In this document: positions 1 to 7,017 of the stretch, in pieces
Layout: every line of letters starts with the position of its first letter
Position numbering within the stretch: position 1 is the first letter of the stretch
Assembly (NCBI GenBank): GCA_946481495.1
Contig: CAMLNW010000047.1
Location: forward strand, 1 to 13,498
Length of the DNA stretch: 13,498 nt
Reading direction: 5' to 3'
Source: an uncultured Actinomycetes bacterium
GTDB taxonomy: Bacteria > Actinomycetota > Thermoleophilia > Solirubrobacterales > Thermoleophilaceae
Made by a program: the position numbers and the translations under genes
Notes under the pieces: generated by a model
The model's database searches: none
Told to the model about the DNA's origin: nothing
Seen by the model: only the letters and a program-made list of their open reading frames with translations

Positions 1-1
1 T

Positions 2-526
2 GGGCGCCGACTGACCAAGGTGCAGATCGCCAGGGCGCTTGGGCGCGACCCGGGCAGCATCAGCGCGATCCGCACGCTCGAGACCCACGGCGTGCTGGAG
101 CCACAGGGCCGCGCACCGAGCGACGGGCGCAGCCGTGGCGGCAAGACCTGGAAGCTCAGCGAGGACTGGCATGCCGCGCTCGACGAGGCAACGCTCCGCC
201 AGCTGCTCGGCGCCGTCAGCGAGGGAACGGACCTCGTCCTCATCCCCAACGCCCAGACGGCGCGCGCCTGCGACGTGATCGCGGGAGAGAACACGCCGGT
301 CTCGTGGGGCATCCCGCTCCAGGGCGAGCAGATGGGACTGCTCCTGTGCCCGTCGTCCAGACCGGACGAGGGAGCCGCGCTGCAGCTCCTGGACGCGCTC
401 GACCGCGGCGACGTTCGACCGCTCCGCCTGCACGTGCCACGCGTGCTCGCCCGCGACGAGCTTCGCGCATGGGCGCGCGGGATCGTCGGCGAGGCGGGCG
501 GTCCAGCACTGCCCAGCCCGCGCTGA
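2..526 (+). CDS. Winged-helix DNA-binding protein, 5' end outside window
   Basis: The reading frame is already open at position 2, and the residues before the first in-window GTG (position 20) fit the start of a recognition helix region (GRRLTK then VQIARALGRD). The true start is therefore probably upstream and the visible part is 174 residues. A helix-turn-helix is seen at the beginning (TKVQIARALGRDPGSIS, then AIRTLETHGVLEP), followed by a Gly/Arg/Ser-rich stretch that would form the wing. This is the MarR/ArsR-like winged-helix style. The rest (about 120 residues) is a mixed alpha/beta region I do not recognise; it could be an effector or dimerisation part. It ends 2 nt before the GTG of the AlkA-like gene, so the two are probably cotranscribed. 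Whether it controls the repair gene is inference only. It could equally be a non-regulatory wHTH protein. Confidence 0.7.
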   Translation, partial: GRRLTKVQIARALGRDPGSISAIRTLETHGVLEPQGRAPSDGRSRGGKTWKLSEDWHAALDEATLRQLLGAVSEGTDLVLIPNAQTARACDVIAGENTPVSWGIPLQGEQMGLLLCPSSRPDEGAALQLLDALDRGDVRPLRLHVPRVLARDELRAWARGIVGEAGGPALPSPR

Positions 527-528
527 GC

Positions 529-1395
529 GTGGCCGCCGGAGCAGTCGAGGTCGAGCTGCCATTCGACGGTGACGCGCTGCTTGCCTATCTGTCGCTGCGC
601 ACGATCGCCGGCGTCGAGAAGGTGGCCGACGGCATCTACACTCGGGTGCTGGATCTCGGTGACGCCCCAGCGCTTGTCGAAGTCGATATCGCCGGCGCGA
701 CGACTAGCGGCGAGGCGCGGATCGCGACCGACGCGGACACCGAACGGCTGCCCGAGATCGGCCGGCTGGTCGAGCGGCTGATCGACGGATCGTGGAACCC
801 GGCCGCCGCCATCGAGTCGCTCGGGTCGGATCCGGCGCTCGGCACGCTGGTCGAGAAGCGGCCCGGGCTGCGGATACCGGGAACCATGGCTCCATTCGAG
901 ATCGCGGTGCGCGCGATCGTCGGTCAGCAGATATCGGTAGCAGGCGCCACGACGCTGACGGCAAGGCTGGTCGAGCGATTCGGGACACCGCTAACGACCA
1001 ACCACCCCGGGCTGACGCACCGCTTCCCCACGCCGATCGACCTCGCCCAGGCGCCACTCGAGGAAGTTGGACTGCCAGCCATTCGCTCCGGAGCCATCCG
1101 AGGGCTCGCGGAAGCGCTTGCGACAGGGAACCTTTCGCTCGCATATGGCGACGCCGCGAGCATGAACCGGCTGCAGGAGATCCGCGGCATCGGTCCCTGG
1201 ACGGCCGCCTACGTCGGGCTGCGTGGCCTCGGGTTGCGCGACGCGATCCCCGTTAGCGACCTCGGGCTACGCCAGGCGCTGGGGCGTGACGGCCAAGCGC
1301 TGCCGGCGATCACGGTAGAAGACCGCGCCGAGGCTTGGCGTCCGCTCCGCGGCGTGGCCGCGGCGCACCTCTGGACCGCCCTGATCCTCGACTAG
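529..1395 (+). CDS. alkA: DNA-3-methyladenine glycosylase II (AlkA family)
   Basis: Predicted base-excision-repair glycosylase that removes alkylated purines such as 3-methyladenine, leaving an abasic site. With the GTG at 529 the protein is 288 residues, close to the roughly 280 of E. coli AlkA. The N-terminal part (VEVELPF..DALLAYLSLRTIAGVEKV) resembles the AlkA N-terminal domain. The HhH-GPD fold follows, with FEIAVRAIVGQQIS at about 123-136, the helix-hairpin-helix loop IRGIGPWTA ending near residue 226, and Asp244 in IPVSDLGLR, which lines up with the catalytic Asp238 of E. coli AlkA. No Ada-type methyltransferase part is fused, unlike many actinobacterial Ada-AlkA proteins. The open frame extends upstream to 304, but that stretch overlaps the preceding gene and is Arg-rich, so it was discarded. 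No clear Shine-Dalgarno precedes 529, which fits coupling to the gene just upstream. Confidence 0.88.
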   Translation: MAAGAVEVELPFDGDALLAYLSLRTIAGVEKVADGIYTRVLDLGDAPALVEVDIAGATTSGEARIATDADTERLPEIGRLVERLIDGSWNPAAAIESLGSDPALGTLVEKRPGLRIPGTMAPFEIAVRAIVGQQISVAGATTLTARLVERFGTPLTTNHPGLTHRFPTPIDLAQAPLEEVGLPAIRSGAIRGLAEALATGNLSLAYGDAASMNRLQEIRGIGPWTAAYVGLRGLGLRDAIPVSDLGLRQALGRDGQALPAITVEDRAEAWRPLRGVAAAHLWTALILD

Positions 1396-1419
1396 CACGG
1401 CGCAGTCAGCTCGGCTAGT
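1391..1419. repeat. Small inverted repeat across the alkA stop codon
   Basis: ACTAGC (1391-1396) and GCTAGT (1414-1419) are perfect 6-bp inverted arms with a 17-nt spacer, and the first arm contains the alkA TAG stop. CTAG is a rare tetramer in such GC-rich DNA, so the pair stands out. It lacks a T tract and the arms are short, so it is a poor intrinsic terminator. It could be an operator for the following lipoprotein gene or chance. Confidence 0.3.
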
Positions 1420-1442
1420 GTCAACCTCGCAACGACGGTACG

Positions 1443-1449
1443 GGAGGGA
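1443..1449 (+). promoter_or_regulatory. Ribosome binding site of the lipoprotein gene
   Basis: GGAGGGA lies 6 nt before the GTG at 1456 (8 nt when measured from its GGAGG core). It is one of the clearest Shine-Dalgarno sequences in the window and fixes this start codon. Confidence 0.7.
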
Positions 1450-1455
1450 CCGCAC

Positions 1456-2631
1456 GTGTCGAGACCCACGAGCCACGCGGCCGGTGCCGTGGGCCTCATA
1501 TCGAGCCTGATCGTTGCTGTAACCGCGCTAGCGGGTTGCAGCGAGAAATCGGACGATCCGCTCGTACGTTCCTTCGGCACCGACGACGTGGCGAAGATCT
1601 GCGACCTCCGGCCGGGGTCGTGTGCGTCTGGCGTCGACGGCCGCGGGGAGAAGGCGGCCGTCATCGCGGCCGTGCACGAGTTGCAGCTCAGCTTCCTCGA
1701 AGGCGACGTCGATCGGCTCTGCTCCGCGATGACCCGCGCGGCCGACCGCTCCGCGGGCTCGTTCGCGCATGGGCAACCGAAGGACTGCGCCGCGAACGTG
1801 CGCCACGGCTTCCGGACGATCGAGCAGGGCGGTGGCTGGCGCAGCCTCGCCAATCCGCCGATCACAGGCGTGACCGTGCGCGGCGATCGCGCGACCGCGC
1901 GAGTCACCCATCCGCGCAGGAGGTGGCCGGCCGATGTCGAGCTGGTCCGGCAAGGCGGGCGTTGGAAGCTCGCCGCGCCGATCGGCCTGCCGGTCTCGTT
2001 GGTGAGGCGACGGGTGGTCGCGGCGCGGTCGCGGCGGTTCCCTCCCCCGCGCGGGCGCCCGCTCATGCCGCTCGACCGCGACGGGAGGCCGTGTCCGGCG
2101 CTCGGCGACGGCCGCGTCGAGCAACACACGAACCTGATCCTCCAGCCGGTGCCTGACAGCTGCCGCATCCGCGTCGAGGAGGGCCGCATGGACTTCGAGT
2201 TGCTGACCGGGTTCGGCGACTTCAGCTTCGCGAAGCGATGCGAGATCTCCGACTTCCAGGTGGTCGTGGGTCGCGGCGGGCGCACCTACATGGACTGGAT
2301 GAACCTGACGGGTCCGGACGGAACCGGTTGCGGAGACGTGTACCGGTGCCCGGAACGGCCACGGGTGGGTACGTCGGCCCTGGGCAAGCTCGCGCCCTGG
2401 AAGGGTCGGCTGACCGCCGACGGACACGGCGGCTTCGTCCACACGATGGACGCTTGCGTAGGAACCTGTGTCGGCAACTTCACGGGCCGGCTGACGATGC
2501 ACCTGCGGCGTCGCGGCGGGCGCTGGTGGCTCGAGGCCGATCACGCACGCGTCGGCACGAGCGGGTTCGAGTTCGACGGCAGGGTTCCCGTCGCGAACGA
2601 GCAACTGCGGATCCGAACTACCGCCGACTAA
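1456..2631 (+). CDS. Putative lipoprotein with NTF2-like region and Cys-rich C-terminal part
   Basis: A 391-residue exported protein. The N terminus has a hydrophobic segment (residues 10-26) ending in the lipobox ALAGC, so Cys28 should be lipidated and the protein held on the outer face of the membrane. Residues about 66-176 look like an NTF2/SnoaL-type cone: a helix with AVHELQLSFLEGDVDRLCSAM, a second Cys at 111 (Cys89 and Cys111 could pair), and strands ending in the typical GGRWKLAAP. After a basic, proline-rich linker (185-205), the C-terminal half (about 210-391) is not a family I recognise. It has seven cysteines (213, 236, 262, 292, 298, 334, 338) and a second GGRWWLEADHARVG strand, and looks like a disulfide-stabilised beta domain. 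Function unknown. The start is supported by a strong Shine-Dalgarno. Its stop overlaps the stop of the convergent sugar transferase gene. Confidence 0.8.
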   Translation: MSRPTSHAAGAVGLISSLIVAVTALAGCSEKSDDPLVRSFGTDDVAKICDLRPGSCASGVDGRGEKAAVIAAVHELQLSFLEGDVDRLCSAMTRAADRSAGSFAHGQPKDCAANVRHGFRTIEQGGGWRSLANPPITGVTVRGDRATARVTHPRRRWPADVELVRQGGRWKLAAPIGLPVSLVRRRVVAARSRRFPPPRGRPLMPLDRDGRPCPALGDGRVEQHTNLILQPVPDSCRIRVEEGRMDFELLTGFGDFSFAKRCEISDFQVVVGRGGRTYMDWMNLTGPDGTGCGDVYRCPERPRVGTSALGKLAPWKGRLTADGHGGFVHTMDACVGTCVGNFTGRLTMHLRRRGGRWWLEADHARVGTSGFEFDGRVPVANEQLRIRTTAD

Positions 2632-3227
2632 CCGCTGGGTGGGTCGCCCCAGCCCTGCTCGAGGTCGCTGCTGTAGAGGCCGTGGCCGGTGATCAGCATC
2701 CGCACCGTACGGGCGAGGATGCGCAGGTCGAGCGCGAGCGAGCGGTTGTCGACGTACCAGACGTCGAGCTCGATCCGCTCCGGCCAGGAGAGAGAAGTGC
2801 GGCCGTTGACCTGGGCCCAGCCGGTGATGCCCGGCTTGACCTCGAGCCGGCGGCGCTGGTGCGGCGTGTAGCGGTCGACCTGGACCTGCACGGTCGGGCG
2901 CGGGCCGACGACGGCCAGCTCGCCGCGCACGACGTTGAGCAGGTTCGGCAGCTCGTCGAGCGAGAAGCGGCGCAGCGTGCGGCCGACGCGGGTGATCCTC
3001 GTGTCGCCGTCCTCGATGTAGAGCCCTGCGCCGCTGTGCTCGGCGCCGACGACCATCGTGCGCAGCTTGATCAGCTCGAACGGAACGCCGCCGCGACCGA
3101 CGCGCCGCTGGCGATAGAAGACCGGTCCGCGCGAGCCGAGCTTGATCGCGAGCGCGCAGAGCGCCAACAGCGGGGCGGTCACGAGCAGCGCCAGGCCGGC
3201 GACGAGCAGGTCGAGCGGGCGGTTCAC
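2628..3227 (-). CDS. Undecaprenyl-phosphate sugar-1-phosphate transferase (bacterial sugar transferase family)
   Basis: Predicted initiating enzyme of a lipid-linked glycan: it moves a sugar-1-phosphate from a nucleotide sugar to undecaprenyl phosphate at the inner face of the membrane. At 199 residues it is the short monotopic form (PglC-like core), without the extra N-terminal membrane domain of WbaP. One hydrophobic re-entrant helix covers residues 6-29. Then come GPVFYRQRRVGRGGVPFELIKLRTM (34-58), the catalytic Asp-Glu pair Asp91-Glu92 in RFSLDELPNLLNVVRGE, GPRP (108-111), PGITGWAQVNGR (132-143), and LDVWYVDNRSLALDL (154-168). The start is GTG at 3227. The gene is divergent from the GT4 gene, with only 39 nt between start codons, which links it to that operon. 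The substrate sugar (hexose, HexNAc or bacillosamine type) cannot be read from sequence. Confidence 0.93.
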   Translation of the reverse strand: MNRPLDLLVAGLALLVTAPLLALCALAIKLGSRGPVFYRQRRVGRGGVPFELIKLRTMVVGAEHSGAGLYIEDGDTRITRVGRTLRRFSLDELPNLLNVVRGELAVVGPRPTVQVQVDRYTPHQRRRLEVKPGITGWAQVNGRTSLSWPERIELDVWYVDNRSLALDLRILARTVRMLITGHGLYSSDLEQGWGDPPSG

Positions 3228-3246
3228 GCGGCTGGGCCCCCGTTGC

Positions 3247-3281
3247 GTGGAGAATGCGCGCTCACGGTGCGCATTCTCTAC
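3247..3281. promoter_or_regulatory. Dyad/hairpin over the start codon of the GT4 gene
   Basis: GAGAATGCGC (3250-3259) and GCGCATTCTC (3269-3278) are perfect 10-bp inverted arms with a 9-nt spacer. In RNA the stem can grow by three pairs outward (3249-3279 as G-U, 3248-3280, 3247-3281). The GTG start at 3267 sits at the loop/3' arm edge, and the only Shine-Dalgarno-like GGAGA (3249-3253) lies in the 5' arm. It is placed in the short gap between two divergent genes, so it could be a dyad operator in DNA or a hairpin that hides the ribosome site in mRNA. Confidence 0.5.
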
Positions 3282-4529
3282 TTACACCAGTTCTTCATGA
3301 CCCGCGACGGTACGGGCGGCACACGCTCGTACGAGTTCGCGCGCCGTCTGGTCGAAGCCGGTCACGAGGTGACGATGGTAACCGCGGGCGACGGCGGGGA
3401 GCGCGAGGTCGACGGCATCCGGGTCGTCGAGGCACGCGGCGGCTATGGCGACTACGTGCGTGCGACAGGCGTCGGCTACGGACGCCGGTTGCTTGCGTTC
3501 GTCCGCTTTGCGCTCGCGGCTACAGCGGCCGCGCTACGCGGCCCGCGACCCGACGTCGTCTTCGCAACCTCCCCGCCACTGACGATGGCGCTGCCGGCGA
3601 TCGCCGCCGCGCGGCGCTGGCGGGCGCCGCTGGTCTTCGAGGTGCGCGACCTCTGGCCCGAGGCGCCGATCCAGATGGGCGCGCTGCGATCACCGGCGGC
3701 GCAGCGCTTCGCGCGCTGGCTGGAGCGGGCGGTCTACCGCTCGGCCGCGGAGATCGTCGCGCTTTCGCCGGGAATGCGCGACGGGATCGTCGCGACCGGC
3801 GTCGATCCCGAGCGGGTAGCGCTGATCCCCAACGCGTCCGACCTCGACCTTTTCTCACCGGATCTCGATCCCGGCGACCTGCGCGCACAGCTCGGCGTCG
3901 GCGCGGACGACTTCGTCTGCTCCTACTTCGGCACGATGGGCGAGGCGAACGACCTGACCCAGGTGGTCGAGGCCGCGGCGCTGTTGAAGGTGCCGGCCGC
4001 CGGGGCGGGCGCTTCGGCGGCCGGCACGTCCGACCGTAACGCCAATGAGCATGGCGTGCCGGTTACTTTCATTCTTCAAGGCGACGGCAAGCGCCGAGCG
4101 GCGCTCGCGGCCGAGGTGCGCCGCCGCGAGCTCGACAACGTCGTCTTCGCGCCGGCCGGTGACAAGCGCGCCGCCGCGCGGCTGGCGGCGGCATCCGACG
4201 CCTGCATGACGATCTTCAAGGACGTGCCGATCCTCGCGACCAACTCGCCGAACAAGCTGTTCGACACCTTCGCCGCGGGGCGCGCGGCGATCGTCAACAC
4301 CGACGGCTGGCAGCGCACGCTGGTCGAGGAGCACGAGGCAGGGGTGTACGTCCGGCCGGGCGACGCCGCCGATCTCGCGGAGCAGGTGCTCGCGCTGCGC
4401 GACGACCCCGAGCGCGTCCGCCGCTACGGCGCCAACGCCCGTCGGCTCGCCGAGCGCGAGTTCGACCGCGACCTGCTCGCGGAGCGTCTACGCGAGGTGC
4501 TGGAGCGCGCGGCCGGGAGCTCGGCGTGA
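3267..4529 (+). CDS. GT4-family glycosyltransferase, WbuB-like, with an internal insertion
   Basis: Cytoplasmic GT-B retaining glycosyltransferase, 420 residues, predicted to add a sugar to the lipid-linked glycan. N-terminal domain: MRILYLHQFFMTRDGTGGTRSYEFARRL (1-28), SPPLTMALPA (102-111), EVRDLWPEAPIQMG (125-138). C-terminal domain: YFGTMGEANDL (220-230), FILQGDGKRR (268-277), and DVPILATNSPNKLFDTFAAG (319-338), the donor-binding segment typical of WbuB/Fuc4NAc-type enzymes. The GTG at 3267 was chosen because the conserved MRILYL strand starts there; the open frame further upstream covers the divergent gene. Between AAALLK and VTFILQ, residues about 242-263 are an Ala/Gly-rich then Asn/His-containing insert absent from the usual fold spacing (described as a repeat feature). 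It overlaps the next gene by 4 nt (GTGA). Acceptor and donor are unknown. Confidence 0.9.
   Translation: MRILYLHQFFMTRDGTGGTRSYEFARRLVEAGHEVTMVTAGDGGEREVDGIRVVEARGGYGDYVRATGVGYGRRLLAFVRFALAATAAALRGPRPDVVFATSPPLTMALPAIAAARRWRAPLVFEVRDLWPEAPIQMGALRSPAAQRFARWLERAVYRSAAEIVALSPGMRDGIVATGVDPERVALIPNASDLDLFSPDLDPGDLRAQLGVGADDFVCSYFGTMGEANDLTQVVEAAALLKVPAAGAGASAAGTSDRNANEHGVPVTFILQGDGKRRAALAAEVRRRELDNVVFAPAGDKRAAARLAAASDACMTIFKDVPILATNSPNKLFDTFAAGRAAIVNTDGWQRTLVEEHEAGVYVRPGDAADLAEQVLALRDDPERVRRYGANARRLAEREFDRDLLAERLREVLERAAGSSA
3990..4062 (+). repeat. 66-nt in-frame insertion-like segment with direct and inverted repeats
   Basis: GTGCCGG occurs at 3990-3996 and again at 4056-4062, exactly 66 nt (22 codons) apart and in the same frame. 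Between them sits a strong inverted repeat: GTGCCGGCCGCCG (3990-4002) with CGGCGGCCGGCAC (4015-4027), 13 bp with a 12-nt loop. A second, weaker pair, GTAACGCCA (4036-4044) with TGGC (4052-4055) and GTTAC (4062-4066), follows. Removing one 66-nt unit would join AAALLK directly to VPVTFILQGDGK, which fits the normal GT4 spacing. This looks like a small palindromic insertion with a target duplication, or a slippage product. Confidence 0.55.
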
Positions 4530-5470
4530 GCGACGTCGATCTCTCCTACTGCGTCGTCAACACGAACGGCCGCGAGTACCTGCTCGCCTGCCTGGCGGCG
4601 ATCCAGCGGACCCACCCGGCCGGCGTCTCGCACGAGATCCTCGTGCTCGACAACTGCTCGGACGACGGGTCGGTCGCGGCGGTCGAGCAGAGCCCGTACG
4701 ACGTCCGCGTGATCGCGCTCGACCGGCGCACCGGCAAGGCGGAGAACGACTCGACGCTGCTCGAGGCTGCGCGCGGCCGCTACGGCCTGCTGCTCAACGA
4801 GGACTCCGAGCTGCACGCCGGCGCGGCGGCGGCGCTGTTTGAGGCGCTCGAGCAGAACCCGCGCGCGGCGGCAGCCGGCGCCCAGCTGCTGTCGACCGAA
4901 GGCGAGCAGAAGGCCTGCGCCTGGCGGCTGCCGGGCATCGGCACGGCGCTCGCCGGCGTGCTGTTCCTGCACAAGCTTTTCACCACGCAGAGCCGCGGCA
5001 AGCGCACGCGCCGCGTCGGCTGGACGCAGTCGAGCGCGATGCTCGTCCGCCGCGAAGCGGCCGCCGAGGTCGGCTATCTCGATCCCGACTTCTTCGTCTA
5101 CTCCGACGAGACCGACTTCTGCAAGCGACTGCATGACGCCGGTTGGGCGATCCTCTACGTACCGACCGCCCACGCCGTCCACCACGACCAGCTGACGACC
5201 GACCTGCGCCGCGCACGGCGCCGGATCGTCGAGTTCCACCGCAACCGCGACCTCTACATGCGCAAGCACCACAGCACCGCGACCCGTCTGGCAACCCGGC
5301 TGCTTGGCGTCGTCTTCTACCTCGAGCGGGCGCTGGCGGCAAGCGCGCTCCCGGGCCACGATCCGCGCCGCTTCCTGCTGCACGCCCGCCAAGAGCTGAC
5401 CCCCGGTCGCGGCGAGGGGATCCGCGAGGCGGCCGAGGAGTACAACCGCCGGGCGCGAATCGCACCCTGA
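4526..5470 (+). CDS. GT2-family glycosyltransferase (rhamnosyltransferase-like)
   Basis: Cytoplasmic GT-A inverting glycosyltransferase, 314 residues, related to WbbL-type rhamnosyltransferases. Visible motifs: LSYCVVNTNGREYLLACLAAI (6-26), VLDNCSDDGS (40-49) for nucleotide binding, LLLNEDSEL (88-96) as the DXD-like metal site, GWTQSSAMLVRR (165-176) and LDPDFFVYSDETDFCKRLHDAGW (185-207), where the Asp/Glu cluster holds the likely catalytic base. The C-terminal 100 residues are basic and helical (RRARRRIVEFHRNRDLYMRKHH) and may contact membrane lipids. The GTG start overlaps the upstream TGA as GTGA, so translation is probably coupled. The product ends 2 nt before the next start. The sugar added is not readable from sequence; rhamnose is a family-based guess. 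Confidence 0.9.
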   Translation: MSDVDLSYCVVNTNGREYLLACLAAIQRTHPAGVSHEILVLDNCSDDGSVAAVEQSPYDVRVIALDRRTGKAENDSTLLEAARGRYGLLLNEDSELHAGAAAALFEALEQNPRAAAAGAQLLSTEGEQKACAWRLPGIGTALAGVLFLHKLFTTQSRGKRTRRVGWTQSSAMLVRREAAAEVGYLDPDFFVYSDETDFCKRLHDAGWAILYVPTAHAVHHDQLTTDLRRARRRIVEFHRNRDLYMRKHHSTATRLATRLLGVVFYLERALAASALPGHDPRRFLLHARQELTPGRGEGIREAAEEYNRRARIAP

Positions 5471-5472
5471 CG

Positions 5473-7017
5473 ATGGACCATCCCGACCTCGCCAACATCG
5501 CCTGTCTCGTAGCGGCCGCCGGCGTCGTGCTGCTGCTGGCCGGCCGCGGCCGCGCGATGGTCGTCGGCGGGTTGGCAGCGATCGGCCTCGGCGGCGCCGG
5601 GCTGATCGACTCCGCGTCGGGGATCGGCCGGCTTGACGCACTCGCCAGCGGGCCAGGCGTGGTGGCGGCCATGCTCGGCCTGGCCGTCTTGGGCGCCGCC
5701 GCCGCGCTGCTGGTGCGCAACCCCGCCTGGCTGCCACTGGCGATCCTCGTCGCGGCGCCGCTGCGTCCGCCGCTGACGCTCGAGGACGGCGGCGGCTTCC
5801 CGATCGCGCTCGCCGAGAACGGCGAGCTGGGTCGGCTGCTGCTGCTCTACTTCGTGCTCGCCGCCGGCGCGCTGGCGCTCGCCTGGCGCGCGTTCGCCGC
5901 GAGCGAGCAGGGAACGCTGCCGACCCGCGCGCTGCCGCGCTCGCTCGCCCTGCCCGCGGCGGCCCTGCTTGGCTTCGCCTGCGTCTCGCTGCTCTGGGCC
6001 GACTACCCGCGCGCGGGAGTGGAGGTGCTTGTCTTCTTCCTGCTGCCGTTCGCGGTGCTGCTCGGCACGCTGGCCCGGTCGCCGTTCCCGGACTGGATGC
6101 CACGCGCGCTGGCCACGGTGACGATCGCGATGGCGTCGCTGTTCGCAGTCATCGGGCTGTTCCAAGCCGCGACCCGCGAGCTGTTCTTCTTCGCGCCGAA
6201 CCTCGCGCTGTCGAACGCCAACTCGAACTTCTTCCGCGTCACCTCGCTGTTCGGCGACCCGAGCCTCTACGGTCGTCACCTCGTCGTCGGGCTGGCGGTC
6301 GTGCTGGCGCTGATGGCGCTACGACGAATCGACTTGCGGCTGGCGACCGGGCTCGTCGTCCTGCTCTGGGCCGGGCTGTTCGTCTCGTACTCCCAGTCGA
6401 GCATGATCGCCCTGGTCGTCGTGACGCTGGTGATCGCCGCGCTGACCGGGACGCGGCGGGTCCGACTGGCCGTCGTGGGAACGTTCGCGCTGGTGGCGGT
6501 GCTGATGGTCGGCTATCTCGTCTCGATCCCGATCCGCGGCGACTCGTTCCGCAACGAGACCGCCGACCGCTCGCAGCGCGTCGAGGAGACGGTGCGGGTG
6601 ATCGAGCGCCATCCCGTCGTCGGCGTCGCCGTCGGCGGCCAGCCCGACGCCAGCCGCCGGCTGTCCGAGCGCGACCGCCCGACGCCGAACTTCGTCTCGC
6701 ACACGGCGCCGCTGACCGTCTTCGCCGAGCTCGGCGCGATCGGGGTCGCGCTACTCGTCTGGCTGCTCGTCGGCGCCGTGCGGATGCTGGCCGCGGTGCG
6801 CCGGCTCGAGCCCGGCGTGGGCCTGGCGCTGCTGGCGGTGCTGGTGGGGGTCTTCGTACAGTCGCTCTTCTACCCCGGCTTCCTGGAGGACCCGCTGACC
6901 TGGCTCGCGCTTGGCGTCGGCGCCGGCTACCTGACCTGGCCACGGCGGGATGACGGGACCGGGCGGGGTGAGGTCATCGTCGGCGACCACGACGAGCCCG
7001 CGGAGGCGACCGCTTGA
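5473..7017 (+). CDS. O-antigen ligase/polymerase-like membrane protein (Wzy/WaaL family)
   Basis: A 514-residue polytopic membrane protein with roughly a dozen hydrophobic segments (for example 9-24, 64-81, 121-139, 158-175, 183-200, 212-230, 268-283, 291-306, 310-324, 331-351, 412-436, 449-465). The last third has the Wzy_C/WaaL layout: SYSQSSMIAL (305-314), a long extracytoplasmic loop (about 352-409) containing RVEETVRVIERHPVVGVAVGG, then SHTAPLTVFAELGAIGV (409-425), where His410 is the likely conserved histidine. Such proteins polymerise undecaprenyl-linked repeat units or transfer the finished glycan to an acceptor on the outer face. Ligase and polymerase cannot be separated here; polymerase is favoured because the organism is probably monoderm. 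The ATG at 5473 was chosen over an upstream open frame that overlaps the GT2 gene. The C-terminal tail is polar and acidic. Confidence 0.85.
   Translation: MDHPDLANIACLVAAAGVVLLLAGRGRAMVVGGLAAIGLGGAGLIDSASGIGRLDALASGPGVVAAMLGLAVLGAAAALLVRNPAWLPLAILVAAPLRPPLTLEDGGGFPIALAENGELGRLLLLYFVLAAGALALAWRAFAASEQGTLPTRALPRSLALPAAALLGFACVSLLWADYPRAGVEVLVFFLLPFAVLLGTLARSPFPDWMPRALATVTIAMASLFAVIGLFQAATRELFFFAPNLALSNANSNFFRVTSLFGDPSLYGRHLVVGLAVVLALMALRRIDLRLATGLVVLLWAGLFVSYSQSSMIALVVVTLVIAALTGTRRVRLAVVGTFALVAVLMVGYLVSIPIRGDSFRNETADRSQRVEETVRVIERHPVVGVAVGGQPDASRRLSERDRPTPNFVSHTAPLTVFAELGAIGVALLVWLLVGAVRMLAAVRRLEPGVGLALLAVLVGVFVQSLFYPGFLEDPLTWLALGVGAGYLTWPRRDDGTGRGEVIVGDHDEPAEATA
7002..7006 (+). promoter_or_regulatory. 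Ribosome binding site deciding a TTG start
   Basis: GGAGG lies 7 nt before the TTG at 7014, inside the end of the O-antigen ligase-like gene. It supports the otherwise unusual TTG start and the TTGA overlap. Confidence 0.65.

Noticed and set aside
1391..1419. Intrinsic terminator after alkA
   Set aside because: Only 6-bp arms with a 17-nt spacer and no T tract; kept only as a weak inverted repeat.
2238..3266. Upstream extension of the GT4 frame
   Set aside because: The stretch is antisense to the sugar transferase gene and overlaps the lipoprotein gene; the conserved first strand MRILYL begins at 3267.
4424..6103. Minus-strand open frame of 559 codons
   Set aside because: Arg/Ala/Pro-rich low-complexity translation lying opposite three well-supported glycan genes; a typical by-product of high GC content.
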